This document shows, one piece after another, positions 62,281 through 64,000 of a DNA stretch of 64,000 nt. The position numbers and the translations under genes are program-made. This stretch comes from Palsa-506 sp963836355. GTDB taxonomy: Bacteria; Actinomycetota; Actinomycetes; Streptosporangiales; Streptosporangiaceae. The stretch lies in assembly GCA_963836355.1 (NCBI GenBank), contig CAWIJO010000010.1, positions 310,001-374,000 on the forward strand, in the 5' to 3' direction. The notes under the pieces were generated by a model. It was not told where the DNA came from. It searched no databases and worked only from the letters and a program-made list of their open reading frames with translations. The stretch's first letter is position 1, and the number at the start of each line of letters is the position of its first letter.

Positions 62281-63267
62281 ATGGTGAACCACCCGGCTGA
62301 CGAGTACCGGGCCGAGCTCGATTTCGAGATCACCTTCACGAACGGCGGGAGCCTGCGCGGCCGCGAGTTCCGGATCGACATCGACCACCCGGGGATGACC
62401 GAGGACGAGCTAGCCGCGGCGCTGATCCGCGATCTTGGGCTGCTGATGGTGGGACGGGTCGACATTCACAGCCGGCAGGTGATGCGCGGGCCGCACCGGC
62501 GCGCCCGGCCCCGGCCGCAGGTGCCCGGCCCGCCCGGGCCGGCCCCGCCGCCGGGACCGCTGGCTCCGCTGCCCGCGGACGGGATCCCCGCGGACGCGGC
62601 TGGCGGGAGCGTGCGGCACCGGGCTGACCTCAGTCACGTGATCGAGGACGGCATGATCACTTACCCGGGGCTGCCGGTCCCGCAGATCAAGCCGGACTCG
62701 GTCAGCTCGCTCGGCCGCGCCAGCTACGCGCCCGGCGTGGAGTTCCGCATCGGCGAGGTCACCATCTGCGGGAACACCGGCACCTACCTGGACAGCCCGG
62801 CGCACCGCTACCCGGACGCGGACGACCTGTCCGAGCTGCCGCTCGGCAAGCTCGCCGAGCTTGACGGCGTGCGGGTGGACGTGACCGGCAGCAGCCAGCG
62901 GTCCATCGCCCGCAGCGAGCTGCTGCCCTATGACTGCCGCGGCAAGGCGGTGCTGATCCGGACCGGCTGGGACCGGCACTGGGGGACCGGCGAGTATTTC
63001 CGTAACCACCCGTTCCTCACCGCGGACGCGGCCACCTACCTGGCCGGCACCGGGGCCGTGCTGGTTGGCATCGACTCGCTGAACATCGATGACACCGGCG
63101 ACCCTGAGCGCCCGGTGCACTCGCTGCTGCTGGCGGCCGGCATCCCGGTCTGCGAGCACCTGACCGGGCTCGGTCAGCTGCCCGGCGCCGGCTTCCGGTT
63201 CAGCGCGGTGCCGCCGAAGCTGCGGCCGTTCGGCACCTTCCCGGTTCGCGCGTACGCGACCTGGTAG
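62281..63267 (+). CDS. Cyclase/kynurenine-formamidase-like protein with fused N-terminal domain
   Basis: 328 residues. Residues 1-75 (EYRAELDFEITFTNGGSLRG, EDELAAALIRDLGLLMVGRV) match a small conserved protein I recall as a separate gene beside cyclase genes. A Pro/Gly/Arg-rich linker (about 76-115) joins it to a cyclase domain: RADLSHVIEDGMITYPGLPV, VTICGNTGTYLDSPAHRYPD (metal-site segment; the usual His-x-Gly-Thr-His becomes Asn-Thr-Gly-Thr-Tyr), GKAVLIRTGWDRHWGTGEYF, LVGIDSLNIDDTG. It is third in the arginase-like operon. Expected to hydrolyse an N-formyl or similar amide; the real substrate is unknown. Confidence 0.85.
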   Translation: MVNHPADEYRAELDFEITFTNGGSLRGREFRIDIDHPGMTEDELAAALIRDLGLLMVGRVDIHSRQVMRGPHRRARPRPQVPGPPGPAPPPGPLAPLPADGIPADAAGGSVRHRADLSHVIEDGMITYPGLPVPQIKPDSVSSLGRASYAPGVEFRIGEVTICGNTGTYLDSPAHRYPDADDLSELPLGKLAELDGVRVDVTGSSQRSIARSELLPYDCRGKAVLIRTGWDRHWGTGEYFRNHPFLTADAATYLAGTGAVLVGIDSLNIDDTGDPERPVHSLLLAAGIPVCEHLTGLGQLPGAGFRFSAVPPKLRPFGTFPVRAYATW

Positions 63268-63279
63268 CCCGCGGCCGGG

Positions 63280-63813
63280 TCAGGCCAGCGTCTGGCCGCT
63301 GACCCGCTGCTCAAGATCGAGCAGGAAGCGCTTGCGGTCCAGGCCGCCGCCGTACCCGGTCAGGCTGCCGTCCGAGCCGACCACCCGGTGGCACGGCACG
63401 ATGACCGAGACCGGGTTCTTGCCGTTGGCCAGCCCGACGGCGCGGGATGCCGATGCCTGGCCGAGCTCGCGGGCAAGATCGCCGTAGGAGACGGTCTCGC
63501 CGTACGGGATTTCCCGCAGCGCGGCCCAGACCCGCCGCTGGAAGTCCGTTCCGGCCAGCTCGATCGGCAGGTCGAACCCCGTCCGCTGGCCGGCGAAGTA
63601 CTCGGCCAGCTGCTGCGCCGCCGCCGCCAGCGGCGCGGCGTCCGGACCGTCCTGGCTGGCGGGCCGGGCGCGGGCCACGGCGGCGGGCAGGTGCCGCTGC
63701 GCGTCCATGTAGACGCCGGCCAGCGCCGGGCCGGCCGCGATCAGGGTCAGCGGCCCGATCGGGCTGGCCACCGTAGCCTGCGTAAATTCTGGTGTTCTGT
63801 TGCTTTTCAGCAC
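63280..63813 (-). CDS. ogt: Methylated-DNA--protein-cysteine methyltransferase
   Basis: 177 residues from GTG 63813 with AAGGAG upstream. Repairs O6-alkylguanine by transferring the alkyl group to its own Cys, in the VIVPCHRVVGSDGSLTGYGG active site. DFQRRVWAALREIPYGETVS and RAVGLANGKNPVSVIVPCHR complete the fold; an N-terminal RNase-H-like domain precedes. 17 bases after the AlkA-type gene, forming an alkylation-repair operon. Confidence 0.95.
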   Translation of the reverse strand: MLKSNRTPEFTQATVASPIGPLTLIAAGPALAGVYMDAQRHLPAAVARARPASQDGPDAAPLAAAAQQLAEYFAGQRTGFDLPIELAGTDFQRRVWAALREIPYGETVSYGDLARELGQASASRAVGLANGKNPVSVIVPCHRVVGSDGSLTGYGGGLDRKRFLLDLEQRVSGQTLA

Positions 63814-63830
63814 GGCAGCTCCTTGGTTTG

Positions 63831-64000
63831 TCAGTTACTGGCCGGAAGCCGGTTGATCGGGTGCTCGCCGGTCGCCCACAAGTACTGGACCGCGTACGAG
63901 CGCCATGGCCGCCAGGCGGCGGAGTGCCTGGCCAGCGCCGCGGGGGTGGCCGGCAGCCCGAGCGATCTCGCCGCCATGCGCACTCCGAGATCATTTGAAA
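63831..64000 (-). CDS. alkA: AlkA/Ada-type DNA-3-methyladenine glycosylase, C-terminal end
   Basis: Open from the right edge to TGA 63831. The visible 55 residues include DLGVRMAARSLGLPATPAAL, ARHSAAWRPWRSYAVQYLWA and TGEHPINRLPASN. The Trp-Arg-Pro-Trp-Arg-Ser-Tyr-Ala segment is the C-terminal helix of HhH-GPD AlkA glycosylases, often fused to Ada in actinobacteria. The catalytic Asp and HhH are outside the window. Confidence 0.85.
   Translation of the reverse strand, partial: SNDLGVRMAARSLGLPATPAALARHSAAWRPWRSYAVQYLWATGEHPINRLPASN

Overview
The window is very GC-rich (roughly 70% or more by eye), densely packed, and full of ATGA/GTGA start-stop overlaps and GTG starts. It encodes actinobacterial signature proteins: the RNA polymerase-binding protein RbpA, polyprenol-phosphate mannosyltransferase, DUF3817, a DUF222/13E12 HNH protein, XRE-DUF5919/Nudix and F420-type DUF385. 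It is therefore chromosomal DNA of a high-GC actinomycete. The genus cannot be fixed from this sequence; a Streptosporangiales-like soil organism would fit. I recognised no rRNA, tRNA, CRISPR array, prophage or intact insertion sequence.

Layout. 1-8.7 kb: a DUF222 HNH endonuclease cut by the left edge, a GNAT acetyltransferase, a cysteine-dioxygenase-like remnant, a 5'-3' exonuclease, a SpoIIE-type phosphatase, an M24 peptidase coupled to an acyl-CoA dehydrogenase, an Lrp regulator and an acyl-CoA-synthetase-like protein without its ATP-binding loop. 9-17.3 kb: a very large GH38 alpha-mannosidase translationally coupled to an ATPase-LuxR regulator, with a divergent LacI regulator. 17.3-27 kb: the most coherent system, a divergent pair made of a DHPON-hydrolase-like C-C hydrolase and a long operon (3-hydroxyisobutyrate-dehydrogenase-like enzyme, branched-chain-type ABC importer LivKHMGF, amidohydrolase, phytoene-desaturase-like flavoenzyme). 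It looks like uptake plus catabolism of an unidentified compound. 27-38 kb: an accessory stretch with a transposase remnant, oxidoreductases, a secreted glycosidase-like protein, small regulators, a nitrilase, O-methyltransferase, Lgt, several decayed regulators and a cobalt-type nitrile hydratase. 38.2-44.5 kb: a secreted phosphoesterase, then the lysine-degradation operon kdd-kamD-kamE-kal. 44.5-57.5 kb: a NuoF-like/ferredoxin flavoprotein with a membrane haem partner, acetyl-CoA synthetase, Ppm, RbpA, a phosphodiesterase, RNA methyltransferases, two membrane proteins, adenylate kinase, glycerate kinase and PRPP synthetase. 57.5-64 kb: XRE-Nudix module, metallo-beta-lactamase-like protein, arginase-like, DUF385 and cyclase operon, and Ogt/AlkA DNA alkylation repair.

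Two global patterns stand out. First, ten otherwise well-conserved reading frames are broken by 1-2 base indels, mostly in G/C runs (exonuclease, phosphatase, mannosidase, LivK, LivG, alcohol dehydrogenase, GntR, nitrile hydratase beta, KamE and the dioxygenase remnant). This points to indel errors in the assembly at least as strongly as to gene decay, so each affected entry is described as one gene with its break. Second, short perfect tandem repeats (12-27 bp units) recur at gene ends and in flexible protein segments. One of them triplicates a TGATG stop/start junction between livF and the amidohydrolase gene.
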